64,000 nt of DNA from Apis mellifera (GCF_003254395.2 NC_037641.1:12610501-12674500); one strand, 5' to 3'; counted from the stretch's first letter, positions 1 to 13,605 are shown. Notes: a model not told the origin generated them from the letters alone. Translations and numbers: made by a program.

Positions 1-108
1 TTTTCAGCTTCCGATGACAAAAAAGACAAATGATCAATGCTATTAATACAGCACCGATGGTATAACCCGCAGGAACAGCGTAATTATTTTTCTGTACAAC
101 TGTATTAC
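1..108 (-). CDS. Transmembrane exon of the CUB/LDLa gene (partial, continues left of window)
   Basis: Minus-strand acceptor ATATTCCAG, exon start at 108 with GT, again completing the LDLa cysteine from the T left by exon 3327-3143. The open frame reads through the window edge: a short polar stem (NTVVQKNNYAVP), a hydrophobic helix (AGYTIGAVLIALIICLF) and then CHRKLK, a basic stop-transfer. This fits the single-pass form known for Culd. The cytoplasmic tail lies outside the window. Confidence 0.7.
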
Positions 109-2577
109 CTGGAATATAACAATTTTCTTGTCAAATTTTTTTCAATCAGCATTCTTTTTTCTTTTTTCAGCATCTCTTTTTTTCTAATTTGTAAGTCCCT
201 TAAGATAAACAAGTTTGATCGACATCGAGTCCTTTGTTTTAAAATTTTATTTTATATTATTTTTTTTCATCGAATTAAATCAATTTTTATTACACTTTTA
301 AACGGAGACGACAAGTAAAATAATTGCGAAAAGAAAATAAACGCGACAGAAAGTGCAGTCAGAAAGACAAGTATGTGTAATCGTAAGTAAGTTGAGAGTC
401 GTCGGCAACTAAGTCGTTCTCGAGACTATTGAATTTAAGATCTGTTATACACTGTCGACGAGTTATTTAGTAACGACTTGGAAAGATGGAAAATTAATGT
501 AATCAATCGTATTATCTTTAAAAAGGACGAAAACATTTCTTTTACATTCTTACTTTTTCATAGTAAAAAATTTATTGGTTTTTTTTCTTAATATGTTTGT
601 TACCATCATTTTGAAAAGAAATTTGATCATTAATATAAAATGTGTAATGAGTGAATAACATTTTATTTTACTATACAAAAGTATCTATATTTCGAATTTA
701 CTGTTCATGATATGATATAATATATACATAAATAAGAAGGCCAAAATTATTATTAAAATAAAACAGAACTGTATCATTGAACAAAAGAAGAAGAATATCA
801 CTTTTTACACTTTTCTTCTATTTCACGAAATATCTTGTTAGTGAACAGTCGAATGTTGTCTCTTGAAAAGGAACGTGTATGTAGCGCAGGATAAATGGTA
901 ACAAACGTGTCAAGAAAATTTCATATTTAATACAATATAATCTCTTTCCATATTCTATTCTATATAAAACATTCTTTAAGATAACAACAATTTTCGATTA
1001 TCGAATTTATTGGTAATCGATAATTTCAATCTCCATGTTTAATCTCCTGGATTTCGATCTCTTTCGTCCGTCACTGCGACATTCGACAATGCGTAGCAGA
1101 TCTAACAAGGAAAGGAAACAGTGTGTTTGTGAATACTTTGTAAGGAAGAAAGTACACGTGTGCGAGCTCTCGCAAGAGAAAGGGAGAAGAAGAGAGAGTT
1201 CGCGAGTTCACATGCTATTGTAGTATATGAATAAATTTGCATTCACTGTAATCATGCATTTTTTTTCGGTAAACTTTGTGTAAAAAAAAAAACAAGGAAC
1301 AATTTTAAAAGATAAAACAAAAAAATTGTGATTCCTTCCTGAAATCTGTGTAATTGAGAAAATAAAAATAAATAATTACTTACGGAATGTTTATCGTGAC
1401 ACTTGTAAAAAATTGTATGCATAATTAATAATCAAATTCAAGAATTTTTATAAAATGTGTATAATTTATAATAAAAAAAAAAACAATGGAAGGTAGATGC
1501 GAGTGATTTTACATTTTTAAATTATATACATATGTATATACATATATATATACATATATATACATATATATGTATATATAAATGATTGTGGATCATATTT
1601 TTTCTTTCGTTTATAATCGTACACACACGATATAGATTGTCTAGCCTGGATCATAAAATAGGTTATAATTCATGTTTTTGTATAAAAATTAAGAGCAATG
1701 TGCAATATTGTGAGTGAACTCACGTGATAGGGGAGATCATAACATGCCGGATCGTCGGAAGCTTCATGAAGGGCTCAGATGGCCACGAACACAAAGCACA
1801 GAGAGAGAAGAAGCATGGCAGAGACTCCAGCCAGTGCTGGTGACAATGGGGCTGATGCTGCACCTGCGACACCACACACAGTCATTCACCCACGCAATCT
1901 CTCCATTCTTTCACCTATACACACGGCTACCTACTACTTACCTAAAATATTACACAAATTTTTATAATATACATAAAATTTATAGTACATACTCGTCAGT
2001 TTTTTTTTTTTTATTCAATGTTTCTTTTCGATTTTGTTTCTTTCTCTTTTTTTTTTCCTCTCTCTTTCTGAATTTTCATTGCCCTATCCCCATTGCTATA
2101 CGTATCGTATTACAATCATCTTGAAAGGCGTGTATTGTATATACGCGTGTGCAAGATAAATATCGAATACACGAGAACTTTCTTCTTCTTCTTCTTATTA
2201 TTATTATTCGAAAACAATTTGAAACTTTGAAAATGATTTACACGATATCTTGGAGCAAAGAAAAAAAAACTGAAAAATACATGCCTCGTGCAGAATTTAC
2301 TAATCTTTATTATATTTTAAAAATGTATTTCTTTAAGCCGCCTGCACATGTTAAAATATGTTGCCATGCATATATTGATTCTTCATTCTTGTGTTAACAG
2401 TATACAATTTATTATTTCTTAGATATTTAACAAAAATTGATATACCAAATATACATATATATATATAAGCAAACCCTGTTACCGATTTAGAAAATTTATA
2501 CAAACTCGATACGCATATTGCAACATGATTCAACATGTGGAAGTTGTTTTGTATTTCGATTAATGATGCCAGATTTT

Positions 2578-2646
<69 letters not shown>

Positions 2647-5600
2647 CAATATATATATATTGTTTCAATTCACGCAATCAATTCGTAAGGTACACCATAA
2701 CAGATTAGATTTTAATTAATATCACGTGATTGTATATGTGTATACATTTATAGTAGACGCGTGCATACATACACACTCGCGTATATGCATGCATAACATA
2801 TACGTGAGAAGGATTAATTAAGGATAGTAGTACTAGTATATTCAGTAAAAAGAGAACACGCTTGAAGAATTTGTAGAGTAGTAGAATAATCAAGTATCTA
2901 TTGAACGAGATTCGAAGAGAAGATACATATTGAAATTCGAAGATATATGTGCGCATATATGTTGTGTATATACATTTTATACGTATAGCGTACGTATGAC
3001 GTCCACGCGTGGCGAGAACGTATAACTCAACAGATTTGTACAACTATGAGTATAGGTAGAAGCAAAATAAAAGGAGATAGAATCCAATCACATATTTCTA
3101 AAAATATTGGCTTGATATTTCTCTAACGTTTACGAAACTTACAATTTTCTTCATCCGAATTATCAGCTGGGCCACAATTATAAACCTCATTACATCGAAG
3201 CGACTCTGCAATGCAGTATTTATTTTTGCTGCAGAAAAATTGATTCTGGCAGTCGGTATTTGTGCTTACTTCCGTCCATATTGCTTTAAATCCCAGTTGT
3301 CCAACCGCTTTGTCGGCCAATATAAAGCTAAAAGGAAGGAAAAAAAAAAAAGAAAAAAATCAATGCTCGAGTACTTTTTTGAACGATCGCAATTCGTTCG
3401 ATTTATGAATTATGAGAGAAAGCGAGACAAGGAACAACGAACCTAAGTCGCATGTTGTTATCCTCGGAAAGATAAGTCCATTTATCCGACGTTTTCACTC
3501 CGCATAACTCGATAGGCGTGGACGATATGGAATACCACATGCGCAGTACAGCAGCTGGACAACCACGAACTAAAAGGAAACGTTTCTTTTTAATATCGTA
3601 TCTTCAAAGTAATTGTGAATGAAAAGGAAGAGAGAGAAAAAAAAAAGATATACCTGATTGGTCACCCTCTACCGAAAACGATTCAAAATTTAACAATATT
3701 CGCTGATTCGGTCGAACTTTTATAAACCAATTGCAAGTTTTACTTGCCATATTTCTCGCGGGTCCATCGTACTTGTTTGGAAAATTCGGACTGGCGATAA
3801 TACCATAATTCACGCTACTTATATTCGATCCGCAATCTGTAACGTAAAAATTATATGAGAAGGGAAAGAAAAAAAAAAAAAAAAAAAAAAAAGATTCGTT
3901 TTGTTTCACATCGAAAAATCGTGGCTACCTCCAAATATAGGTTTTGCCACTTCGAACGTGTAACGGGCTTTAAAACCGCTATAAACCAGTTCCGAGTCCG
4001 AATGGAGAATTACTCTTAGACCGAGAGCACCGAGATTCGACTCGACGGGTCCTGGCGCCGTGTTACCGCAGTATCTACCTATCAATTTTTCCGTATTGTC
4101 CCGATACATGTTATATATTTCCAACCAATCATCTTGACAAATTTCCATTCTGATGATATGTATATATAAAAAAGAAAAAAAAAAATGAATTATAGAATAT
4201 GACAATAACAGGGAAGAATCGAGGCAACGTACCCATAATGTCCATCCGTCACGTTCATATTTTTCGTTCGAACTTTAAAATAATCAAATATTAAGGTAAC
4301 TTGCTCGTTTGGCGTCGCTAAGAATAAATATGTGCAATTTGTATCGCTTGGATAATTACTAGGATGCCGAGGAGAATTAAAATCTCCTCTTTTGCGAGAG
4401 GAACTGCGGTATGTAAACGTACAGCTGCCGTCGGGTGCAGCGGTTCCCGGTATTTTATATTCCGTTTCGAAGGTGTACCTATAAATATAAATGCTTTATA
4501 TATATGGCTCGTTATAGATTATAGATGGTTCGGTGAAGATATTGCAAATTTTAAAATTTTTAAATTTACCGCGCTTTAAAACCTTGCCCTTGAGATTCTC
4601 CGCTGCTAAACACCATCACAAGTCTCGGCCCATCGCTAACTACGTGGTTCGGATTGCTGTTCACGCCGCACAATTCGTAATCAAATTTGTCGTAAGAATC
4701 CGTCGCTTCTTGCCCTTTTAAGTATAACTTTAAATATCCATCGGTACAAGACGAACTATAGAAGAAGCAAAACAGGATAAATATAAAGGAAAAGAAGAAG
4801 AGGAAAAGAATTAAGAAAATTTAATATTTAAATATTAATCATAATTAATTATACTTACTCTCCTATCGTCTTATTCTTTGATATATTAAATGATGAAAAC
4901 TCTAATCGAACACGTTCGAGATGCTGCGAATCTTGCATTCCATAAATGAAATACCGACACACGACCTTCGGTATGTACGGATATGGAAAGTTTGGGCTAA
5001 CAACTTGTCCAGACGATTCCTTTTTACTTAAAATCTTCTGATCACATTCCGATCCTCGTATATGCTCACCCTTGTTAGCGGTTATGAAGTCTGAATGGAC
5101 AGAGACACACTCGAAATTATAAAAAAAAAAAAAAAAAAGAAAATGAATAAAAGAAAGTCTTTTTAAATTTCCTATTATATTTATCCCTCTCCTTATCCTT
5201 TATATGATTTAAATCAATATAAATGTCTCGTATATTATTTTAGAGTTTTTATTTTATTTTGAATGCGAATTAATTTTTCATCGAGTTGTTTATTAAAAAG
5301 AATAATTGACAGAAAAGTTAATCGATCGATATTGGAAAGTTTCGACTTACCTAATTTAACAAAACTTTCTGAGAATTCAAAGATGCCCTTGAATCCACGA
5401 TTTTGCGTATTGGCCGTACGTTGAAGGGTAACAAACAACACGTACAAACTAGATTCCGACGAATACAATACCAAATTTCGCTGTTGACCGCAGTAAGTTC
5501 CTATAACGGCCGACGTATCGTTTAAACCGTCGTACACTTTTACGTAATCCAAAGGACAGCTATTCGACATACGAAAATCAAGTTAACAATCAAATCACGT

Positions 5601-7474
5601 ACTCCTCTCATTCAATTGATATTATTAATTAACGATCAATTGCACAAATATTTACATACTGTTGACCTCCGAAGAACAAATCAAAGTCCCGGAACTCGAG
5701 TCTCACTCGTTGCGATTTATTCCCGATAAATTGATAACTGCATACAATACCCTTTGGATATGTGCCAGGATACGTAGGAGATAATATATTACCATTGCGT
5801 TTATGTTCCGAATCTACCGTGAAAGAGCATGGTGTGCTGGGAGCTGGTGTTCCCACCTCGTATTCAGCTGAGAACGATAATTAATAGAAACAAAAATAAA
5901 TATCATTTTTATTTGTGTATACGTGTAATAATGCACGCTGCTGTTTTCAATTGTTCTGTTTACTGCTGAAAAGAAGTCTCATGTTACGTGCAGAGAGGTC
6001 ACCTTTCCCCACTCCCAACGCTTTGTTGACACTACGCGCTAGAGAAATAGAAAACGCTACGTAGAAAAGTTGTAATGTAAATATTGAAAATCGTACAAAT
6101 TATTTTCATTTATAAAATTCCATCAGGATAATTATTTAAATCTGAAATATTTTCGAAATTATTAATTATGCTTAATTAGCTTATATAATTATTATTTTTA
6201 ATTATTTACGAATACGAATTTATAAATTAAATTATTGTTATAAATCATAATTAGTCTATATATATATATTACGAGAAATAATAAAATTTTTATATCGATA
6301 TGTTAGAATATTCTAAATTTTACGCCAATGCATTGAGGTTTAGATCATCGTTTTATTGCTTCTCTTTGTCACAATTGAATTAGTATATGTGACAAAATAA
6401 AACACGTTAAAAAAAATAGTTCCCTCCCATAATAACCAATCAAACCCACGGTTCTTCTGCAAAACTTCTTTCCAGCAGTATATGGGGCTTGTTAATTGAA
6501 AATTGAAATACAAATTAAATAATGAACATACATGAATTGATAAAGGCATAAGTACCGCTGAACAGGGTAGGTAACGTGATATTTTTATCAGTGTAAAAAC
6601 TTAGAGCAATTCCCTGGTAAAGAGAAACACGCCTACGAGGTGGGATCGGGCCACAGAAACGACCACCGAAAGGCGTTTCTACCAATTTGCTGGTATTCTC
6701 CGATCGTATTTCCGCATACACATCCATATATTCGTGGGCGCAACTGAAAACCAAGTTTTTCCTAGTTCATCTGTGAACAAAAATGGTATGGCCGCAAGCA
6801 AATTATGTCGACACCTAACAGACATAAATACTTACGCGGGTAATTCTCCAACAGCGGATCCACTGGAAAATTTTTACAAGAAAATTGATAAACGCACACA
6901 GGAAATTTGAAGAAAAATGTGGTAACGTAATGTAATTGTACACTTGCTTTGAGTTTAGGAAAAGAAAAATTACTCACTCTGGAGGTGTTCCCCGAAGGCC
7001 AAACGAATTAAATATCAGTTCGACTCGTTGTCGTGGCCCAGCAAAAAACGTGTATACGCATTGTCGAGAATCTCCGTCGTAATTAATCAACGTTGGCGCG
7101 TGAAATGTTCCATTCGGTGGTCCATCAGGTGTGCTTATAAACTTTTGATCACACTCTGTAAAGTAATCGAATCGTCTCTGTATTCTTATTTCTTACCGAT
7201 CAATTGATACAAATCAATATTTCAATAAACTATTAAATATTTCATGGATAAATCATACGCCACATATTGTCATCATTTTATTATATATATATCCTTCTAT
7301 CTTCTCTTCGTTCTACTCTTTCTCTCTTTCTTGTAAAAAAAATGATTATTATCATTGATCATAATCTATATGTTACAACTAACCTGTACTACTGTGAGGA
7401 CAAAGTAGCAAGAGCAAGATAAAAGTAGTAGAAATCAAATTATTCCCAGAGACATGCCAGAGTACTGAAGCCAT
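1..7474 (-). CDS. CUB/LDLa-domain receptor, Culd-like (partial at left edge; alternative 3' ends)
   Basis: Coding exons, minus strand: 7474-7384, 7155-6978, 6862-6836, 6743-6532, 5867-5660, 5559-5351, 5090-4859, 4755-4570, 4478-4233, 4149-3929, 3836-3654, 3569-3443, 3327-3143, then either 1863-1775 (stop) or 108-<1 (runs off the window). All junctions are GT/AG and keep phase. Using 1863-1775 the product is 797 aa. Residues 1-30 are a signal peptide (LISTTFILLLLLCPHSS). Five CUB-type modules follow (about 31-170, 178-300, 317-450, 462-598 and a divergent one at 604-730), then one LDLa module (about 731-769) with six cysteines and an acidic NSDEENC end. Domain order resembles Drosophila Culd, a transmembrane protein needed for endocytosis of Rh1 and TRPL; the orthology is inferred, and other CUB/LDLa receptors such as Neto (two CUBs) fit less well. 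A cell-surface role is likely; ligand unknown. Confidence 0.82.
109..1774 (-). other. Intron / alternative 3' UTR of the CUB/LDLa gene
   Basis: If the 1863-1775 exon is used, this stretch begins with its 3' UTR; if the 108-<1 exon is used it is intron. AT-rich, with TA-type repeats near 1530-1580. The plus-strand open frame at 1035-1223 has no recognisable similarity and no splice context. Nothing else seen. Confidence 0.5.
1775..1863 (-). CDS. Alternative terminal exon of the CUB/LDLa gene: hydrophobic tail ending in a stop
   Basis: The acceptor is ...TGTCGCAG with the exon starting GTG at 1863. The previous exon (3327-3143) ends with a single T, so T+GT makes the last LDLa cysteine. The frame then gives small residues (CAASAPLSPALAG) followed by a hydrophobic run (VSAMLLLSLCFVFVAI) and TGA at 1777-1775. 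A hydrophobic stretch ending directly at the stop, preceded by small residues, is how GPI-anchor signals look; a tail-less transmembrane helix is the alternative. No transcript evidence is available here. Confidence 0.6.
1864..3142 (-). other. Intron of the CUB/LDLa gene, repeat-rich
   Basis: Between the LDLa exon and the alternative terminal exon. It holds a pure (AT)n tract at about 2581-2637 and poly(T)/CT-rich stretches near 2000-2060. Short open frames here are low-complexity and unsupported. No other gene seen. Confidence 0.6.
2581..2637. repeat. (AT)n microsatellite
   Basis: Uninterrupted alternating A/T run inside an intron of the CUB/LDLa gene. Confidence 0.95.
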
Positions 7475-10400
7475 ACTATATCCTAAGAATACACATTTGC
7501 ATTTTGTTCAATCAGTATTTCGATCGAAACCACGATATACTTTTCCCGTTATTATAGTAAAATTGTAGAGAAACCATTAACAGCGGCCACTGTGATTTTA
7601 CCATATCGTCAGTTTCTATTCCACGCATAGAAAAAATGCGAAACATCGATTCTGAAAATCATCTGGAATTATACGAATTCAATCTGTTATGTAAAGTTAA
7701 AATTAATAATTGAATTAAATAAGATCACATACATATTACATGTAATAAGCGTATCCTATTTTTACAAGCGTTGCACATGAAAAATTATACGATTATACGA
7801 ACTACATTAATTGTGGATTAATAAATAAATATTTTTACAGATGTTTACGTTTTAGATGAATTCAGAAAAGAAGAAAAATAAAATAATGGTTGATCAGTTT
7901 TGTTATGCATTGCAAATGCGAAATCTATCTTAATCTATGTTATTTAATCGCAATTTGTATACAATAAAATACGTAAAGAAATGAATTCTATGTAACATAA
8001 TATAACATAAACATACGAATGTGTATCAACTTAAGATCTTGAACACGTGTTACGTTTAATTTGCCACACCCTCGGAGTATAAAACATTGTGCTTTTTCTG
8101 AGATTCTGCGCAACTACTTTCATAATTTTGATTACAATATATATTCGATTGGATTCGTTTGTTGTATCTTCTTGTTATACAATATACTTAATTGTTATTG
8201 TACTGTTTAACGTAACTTTGAAAAAATAAAAATAAAAGAGAAATTTTTAATGTTTAAAGCGTTTTGACTAACCGCCGTCCAGAGTCGCTTTCAACCCTCT
8301 CATCTTCGTTTTGTATATATATGGTATGTATTTCGATATGGGTCAATAACAGCAGCGCCTCTAGTGATAAGTGATAAATTTGCACGCCATGTATTAACCT
8401 CTTTTCCATATGAATGTAAACGATCTATCACCTTATAAATTTATAATAAAAAAATAAATAAGAAATAAAAAAAAGAAGGAGAATATTTTATAATGATGAT
8501 ACGATAAATTTATATAAGGCAATTTTTAACTTTTTAATCTTAAATAAAAAATAAACTCCACGATATATCATGTGCAACTTGTTAAATACTGAAAACAATC
8601 TTAAATTTTTTTCTCTGATTCTAATAAAATATAAATGTACAATTAAATTATTTACAATACATTAAATCAAACATTTAAATGTAGAAATTTTTTGTTTCTT
8701 TTCATGAAAAATATTTTGTAGCTATATGTATACTATATTTAAAATATATATATATAAGTATATAATAGATACGTACCTTAAAAAACTATGTTCAAATTTG
8801 AAATTCTTGATATTCCAACATTAAATTTATAGGATTAAATTCTTCAATGTTGTTCGTTATAAATGTTTCTCTCTTTCTTTTTCATTTGAAGGTATAATAT
8901 ATACGTATGCACATCTCATTTCGTATTATATACGACAATATTTTTGAAATGACACATTGAAGCGTGAAAAGACAACTGAGGGTAAAAAAATAATGCACTT
9001 ATATATTGAAAACGCGCTTGTTGTACATTGAATTTCTTTTATAAGATTCATACTGTCACGATTCTTTAAATTATCACATCTAATAATATGTAAATAACAT
9101 ATAATATGAATACAATATCGTTTTATCGAAATTAGATTATAATTAAGAATAGCAAGACAGGTACTTGATACATGCCGGTATATAATATATCGCGTATGAA
9201 TATACGGATAAATATTTATGCACAAGATCGGCAAGTAATTGACAAAATAAAAAAAGAACTGAAGAAAAACTGACGGAACGGTGCAATAAGCGTAACGTTA
9301 AACAATTCTTAAACAGTCAACTTCTACGGAGGTACTGGCTACCTATTATCTATACACGCCCCAACGATGGACGAGAGGTCGCTAAAGTCAATTCACAAGA
9401 GTGGGGAGGAAAATCAACTTAACAGATCTAGGTACAGTAAGAATACAGCAAATTTTTATTTATTTACGTGAAATACCTGTAACATACATTTATCGAATAC
9501 GTTTTCGGGAAAAAAATATATTCCAATTCACAAATTCATTAATAAATTCATTAATAATTGTGTGAACAGTTAATTACGAATATGGTTATGTTTTCAGAAA
9601 AAATAATTTATTGCACATCGAGTATGATCAAATTTAAGAAAAGGATTATATATAACTATAATAATGAAATTGTTATTGCTTAAATCATTACTGCGACTAA
9701 TAAAGTACATATAAAATGATAATTTCCAAATTAACCTCTTTCGGGATGGTTCAGTTTGATACATACACATGATAGATGCTTATGCATCATTTACCTTGTA
9801 ATTTTCATATTAATGACTACGTTTAAATCCTAATATCAATTTGTAATATTTTTATATTTTGCTCGTGTTTTACAAGTCTCATCTCGCCGAGATACAGTTA
9901 ATGTACAATATACAGTTAGATGATATTTCCAAAGTCGCTTAATTAAAATTTATAAATCGTTAGATTGACAAATATAAGAAGAAAAAAGATACAGAATAGT
10001 TTCAGCTTCGAATATCATCATATATATACGCATGGAAGGAAAAACCGGAATGGATAATGTGGATAAAAGAAGAGGAGGAGAGAAAGTATGTATTCTAATA
10101 TATAAATATATGTATATAAATAAATGTAGCATCGTTTAAGAAAGGTAATTCACATACAACTGTTTATTGAGACATGTAGAATACATCTGGTCATACACAA
10201 AAATCTTTGACACTTTAAATCAAGCTCCTAGCCCGAAAAAGGAACCATTTCAACATTATTTTAAATTCATCAATAATTATTACATTTAACTACGTCACAC
10301 TAAAATTAGAGACAACTTTTAAAATTGCAGGAATTAAAAAAAAAGCAAAGCAATTGGAAGATGATGAATAATAAAAAGAAATCTGAAAACGCAATTATCA

Positions 10401-10640
10401 ACGATAAAGGAATTTGGTCATTTGAAATTTATCGTTCACTTTTAGCCATGGAGCTGACATGTGGCATGTGTGGCGCGAGAAACATAAACCGTTCATATAT
10501 ATGTTCATGTGAATAGTGTTACGTACATTTTTTCATTTTTTTTTTTTTTAACATTTTTCTTTCATTTTCTTTCCGTACAATTGTTCACTTTTGTTGTTTT
10601 CCTCATTAGTGCTAAATAACATCACGTCACAAAATGCATA
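7475..10640. other. Intergenic: upstream of Culd-like gene, downstream of Syncrip
   Basis: About 3.2 kb without a supported gene. The Culd-like transcript (minus) must start somewhere near or above 7475, but no clear promoter is visible. A less AT-rich patch at 8270-8400 and another at 9300-9430 stand out from the background; neither has an open frame that looks coded. The patch at 9300-9430 could be the end of a long Syncrip 3' UTR; this is a guess. Confidence 0.5.
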
Positions 10641-10691
10641 TCCGCAGGAATATAATATATAATATATTTATATATAATTAAAAAACACGTC

Positions 10692-10731
10692 TTTTTGGGC
10701 CGTTATTAACATAAATTGAGCGACCCAAAAA
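10692..10731 (-). other. Hairpin-forming inverted repeat in GC-rich island
   Basis: Arms 10692-10702 (TTTTTGGGCCG) and 10721-10731 (CGACCCAAAAA), 18-nt loop. In plus-strand RNA one position is a C-A mismatch; in minus-strand RNA the same position is a U-G wobble, so all 11 pairs form in the Syncrip-sense strand. Candidate structured RNA element in the Syncrip 3' region. Confidence 0.45.
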
Positions 10732-11091
10732 TCACACAACATCCGCTTGACACGGGCCAACCAAGAAAAGTCAAGTTCCCAAGGATGTGTGCCGCAAATT
10801 AGGGCAATGACCGGGTAAAAGGGTGCGCGCGGCTACAGCATCGTCAGCCACAGTGGTGCATTATCCTAAATGCGACCGATAACCCCCAGGCACCCCAGCT
10901 GCCACACCGGTCACTTGTATAAAATAGCAAAGGATAAATGATATAATATTGGGGCGCCTTGAACGCTGGGGTAGGGCCAATATCGTAACGCTAGTACCTA
11001 GATCAGTCTAAAGTCTCGTCACCGTGAACTGCTTCCGCTTTTGCCAGGTTATGCTTCCTTGCCCCCGCAAGCTGAACATTTCCTCTTTTTT

Positions 11092-11115
11092 TCGTTCGTT
11101 CGTTCGTTTCTTCGT

Positions 11116-11146
<31 letters not shown>

Positions 11147-11152
11147 CGCATA
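11092..11152. repeat. (TTCG)n/(TTCT)n microsatellite
   Basis: TTCG units turning into TTCT units, a compound tetranucleotide tract at the end of the GC-rich island downstream of Syncrip. Confidence 0.9.
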
Positions 11153-11514
11153 CTTGCTTCCTATACCTGCCTGCCTTATATTAGTATATTATCTTCCTCT
11201 ATTATAATTTCGAAGGAAAACCAGAATTCTTTTATATTGAAACGTTATTGTGTTACAAAAACCCACTCAGTAATAATTAGCAATATCATTCTTATTATAT
11301 CGTTAATATTAATATTATTATATCCTTGATATTATGTTTTTATAAATAGGATGTGTAGGTAAGTAGAATAGGTAGGTATAAAATATGTAAGTGAGAATAA
11401 TGAATTACGAGGAAAAAGGATTAAAGGAATGAAAGGTAATAATATTGATTCGTATGTATAAGGACAGTAATTTTTTTTTTTTCTCGATTGCTGGCTTCTT
11501 CCGTTTCCCTCTAC

Positions 11515-11645
11515 TCTTTCTCTCATTCTCTCGCTCTCTCGCTCTCTCTATCTTTCTCTCCCTCACTCTCTCGCTCATTCGCTCGCTCCTCCTTCCCCAC
11601 ACGCACACGCAGACGCAAACAGTCTTTCTTTCTTTCTTCTCATCC
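11515..11645. repeat. CT-rich tract
   Basis: Plus-strand CTCT/CGCT units; reads as GAGA on the Syncrip strand. Confidence 0.85.
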
Positions 11646-12138
11646 GTCCATCTTTATCATTCACCTTCAAACAAATGCTTTATCATACCCTCCCCCTCCC
11701 CTTTTTTTATCCATGCATCTATTTCTTTCATTTACACGATCGCATGACCGGGGACAGGAAGTAGAAGTGAGGGAACTTCGATCGTTGGATTACTGCTGCG
11801 CGTCATCGCTACCAAATTTGTATCAATGACGAAATAAAATCGGACTTGAGTAATTACGAATAAAAATGTGCAACAAAATCGTTGGTCGATACGAGTTCAT
11901 TCTAAATAAATCGATCACGATAGAGATTGTCGTTTAATGAGAATTGATCGATTCGAGCTTTCAATGAATACAGGAATGGTGGGCATTTCTTTCTTTCTTT
12001 TTTTTTTTTCTTTGTTCCTTGCCTTTAAGTTTTTTTTGATTCCTTCTCATTCCTTTTATTAATCGGACACGGAAATGCATTTCTCTCATACCTACTTCTG
12101 TGTGCATTGTATCCAATAGGGCCAAAGTACATGCTAGT

Positions 12139-12142
12139 TTTT

Positions 12143-12178
<36 letters not shown>

Positions 12179-12180
12179 TC
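12139..12180. repeat. (CTTT)n microsatellite
   Basis: About ten tandem tetranucleotide units. Confidence 0.92.
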
Positions 12181-12332
12181 GCTGATGCTATACTCATAAT
12201 AAGACAATACAGTGATATGCAGTCACTTCGTTACAAATGAAATGATCTCTCGCAACATTTTTTTCAACTATCTTTCCGTCACAATTCGGGGGGGGTAATG
12301 TGTAAAACGCTATTTAGGCTTCGCTTTTATGT

Positions 12333-12363
<31 letters not shown>

Positions 12364-12779
12364 TCCTTTTTTCCATTTCAATTATTTCTCCAGAACAGGG
12401 GGGTGTCTGGGCTCCAGGGACAGGGACCAACTATAGCCCGCATTTGCAACTCTTACTAATTAACTAACAGGCTAACAATAACAACGAGTCAACACTCAAA
12501 ATGTGTGCTGTATGTGTTCATGCATTTGTAAACGCTGCGTACACTTTACACATCCTAAATCAATCCGTGACTATCATTATCAAATTCTGTAGTCAGTCGT
12601 TCTAGAAACAAACTTCTCTGCGATGTGGTAAGAACCACGCGATATATAAACGCAACATAAAAATTTTGAAAGTAAAATTTAAGATAAAAATACAAACGAA
12701 ACATATAAGATATATCTTTCTTCCTAAACGTTTTTTGCTCGCCCGTACATATCCAACGGTCCTTTGTTCGATTTTTTTT

Positions 12780-12952
<173 letters not shown>

Positions 12953-13191
12953 AGATAAAACAAAAAGAAAAATAAAGGAAACAGAAGAAAAACAATAGAA
13001 ACAAAAGAAAGAGAATTAAAGAGAAAACGAAAACTTAAAAAGGATAAATATGCTATAAATTTTAAATTCTAATTTTTCTACTATTTGGACATTGTCATTA
13101 GGAATTTTCTTATAGAAACGAATTTTTTCCTAATCAATTTTCTTTTGCTTTTTCAATAGTTTTTTTTTTTTTCTTTCTCATTATTTTGATT

Positions 13192-13227
<36 letters not shown>

Positions 13228-13524
13228 TTTTCCTTTTTTTTTTTTAATCTGATCCTTGTCGCTTGATCGTAATCGAACAAATGTGAAATATTTTCACGTA
13301 GAACCGTTGATTTCTAACCGCATCATTTCTTCTTTTTTTCTATTCAGTGTAAAACCTGCCTGACCCTTAATAATAATAATAATAGTTTCACTGACTGTAC
13401 ACATTATAGACCAACAATAGAAGGTCTAGCGGCGCTTGGCGCGCTCCACGCATCTCACACATACACACGCGTGTACCTATATATGCACACTTGCACAAAT
13501 CACATACACAACACATACACCCTT

Positions 13525-13605
13525 TACGCGCGCGCGCGCGTACACACACACACACATAGGTGCAGAGAACACGCACATTGCACACGCACACGCGCACACA
13601 CACTC
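13525..13605. repeat. CG/CA alternating purine-pyrimidine tract
   Basis: A (CG)n run followed by (CA)n; potential Z-DNA-type sequence. Confidence 0.85.

Noticed and set aside
1714..2124. Plus-strand open frame of 136 codons
   Set aside because: It lies antisense to the alternative terminal exon of the CUB/LDLa gene and ends in low-complexity sequence; the minus-strand reading has splice context and correct phase.
8077..8100. TATA-box-like GTATAAAAC on the plus strand
   Set aside because: No plus-strand gene follows, and the flanking genes are both on the minus strand.
8350..8380. CTCF-like site (AGCGCCTCTAGTG)
   Set aside because: It fits the insulator motif only with a one-base gap, so it is not good evidence.
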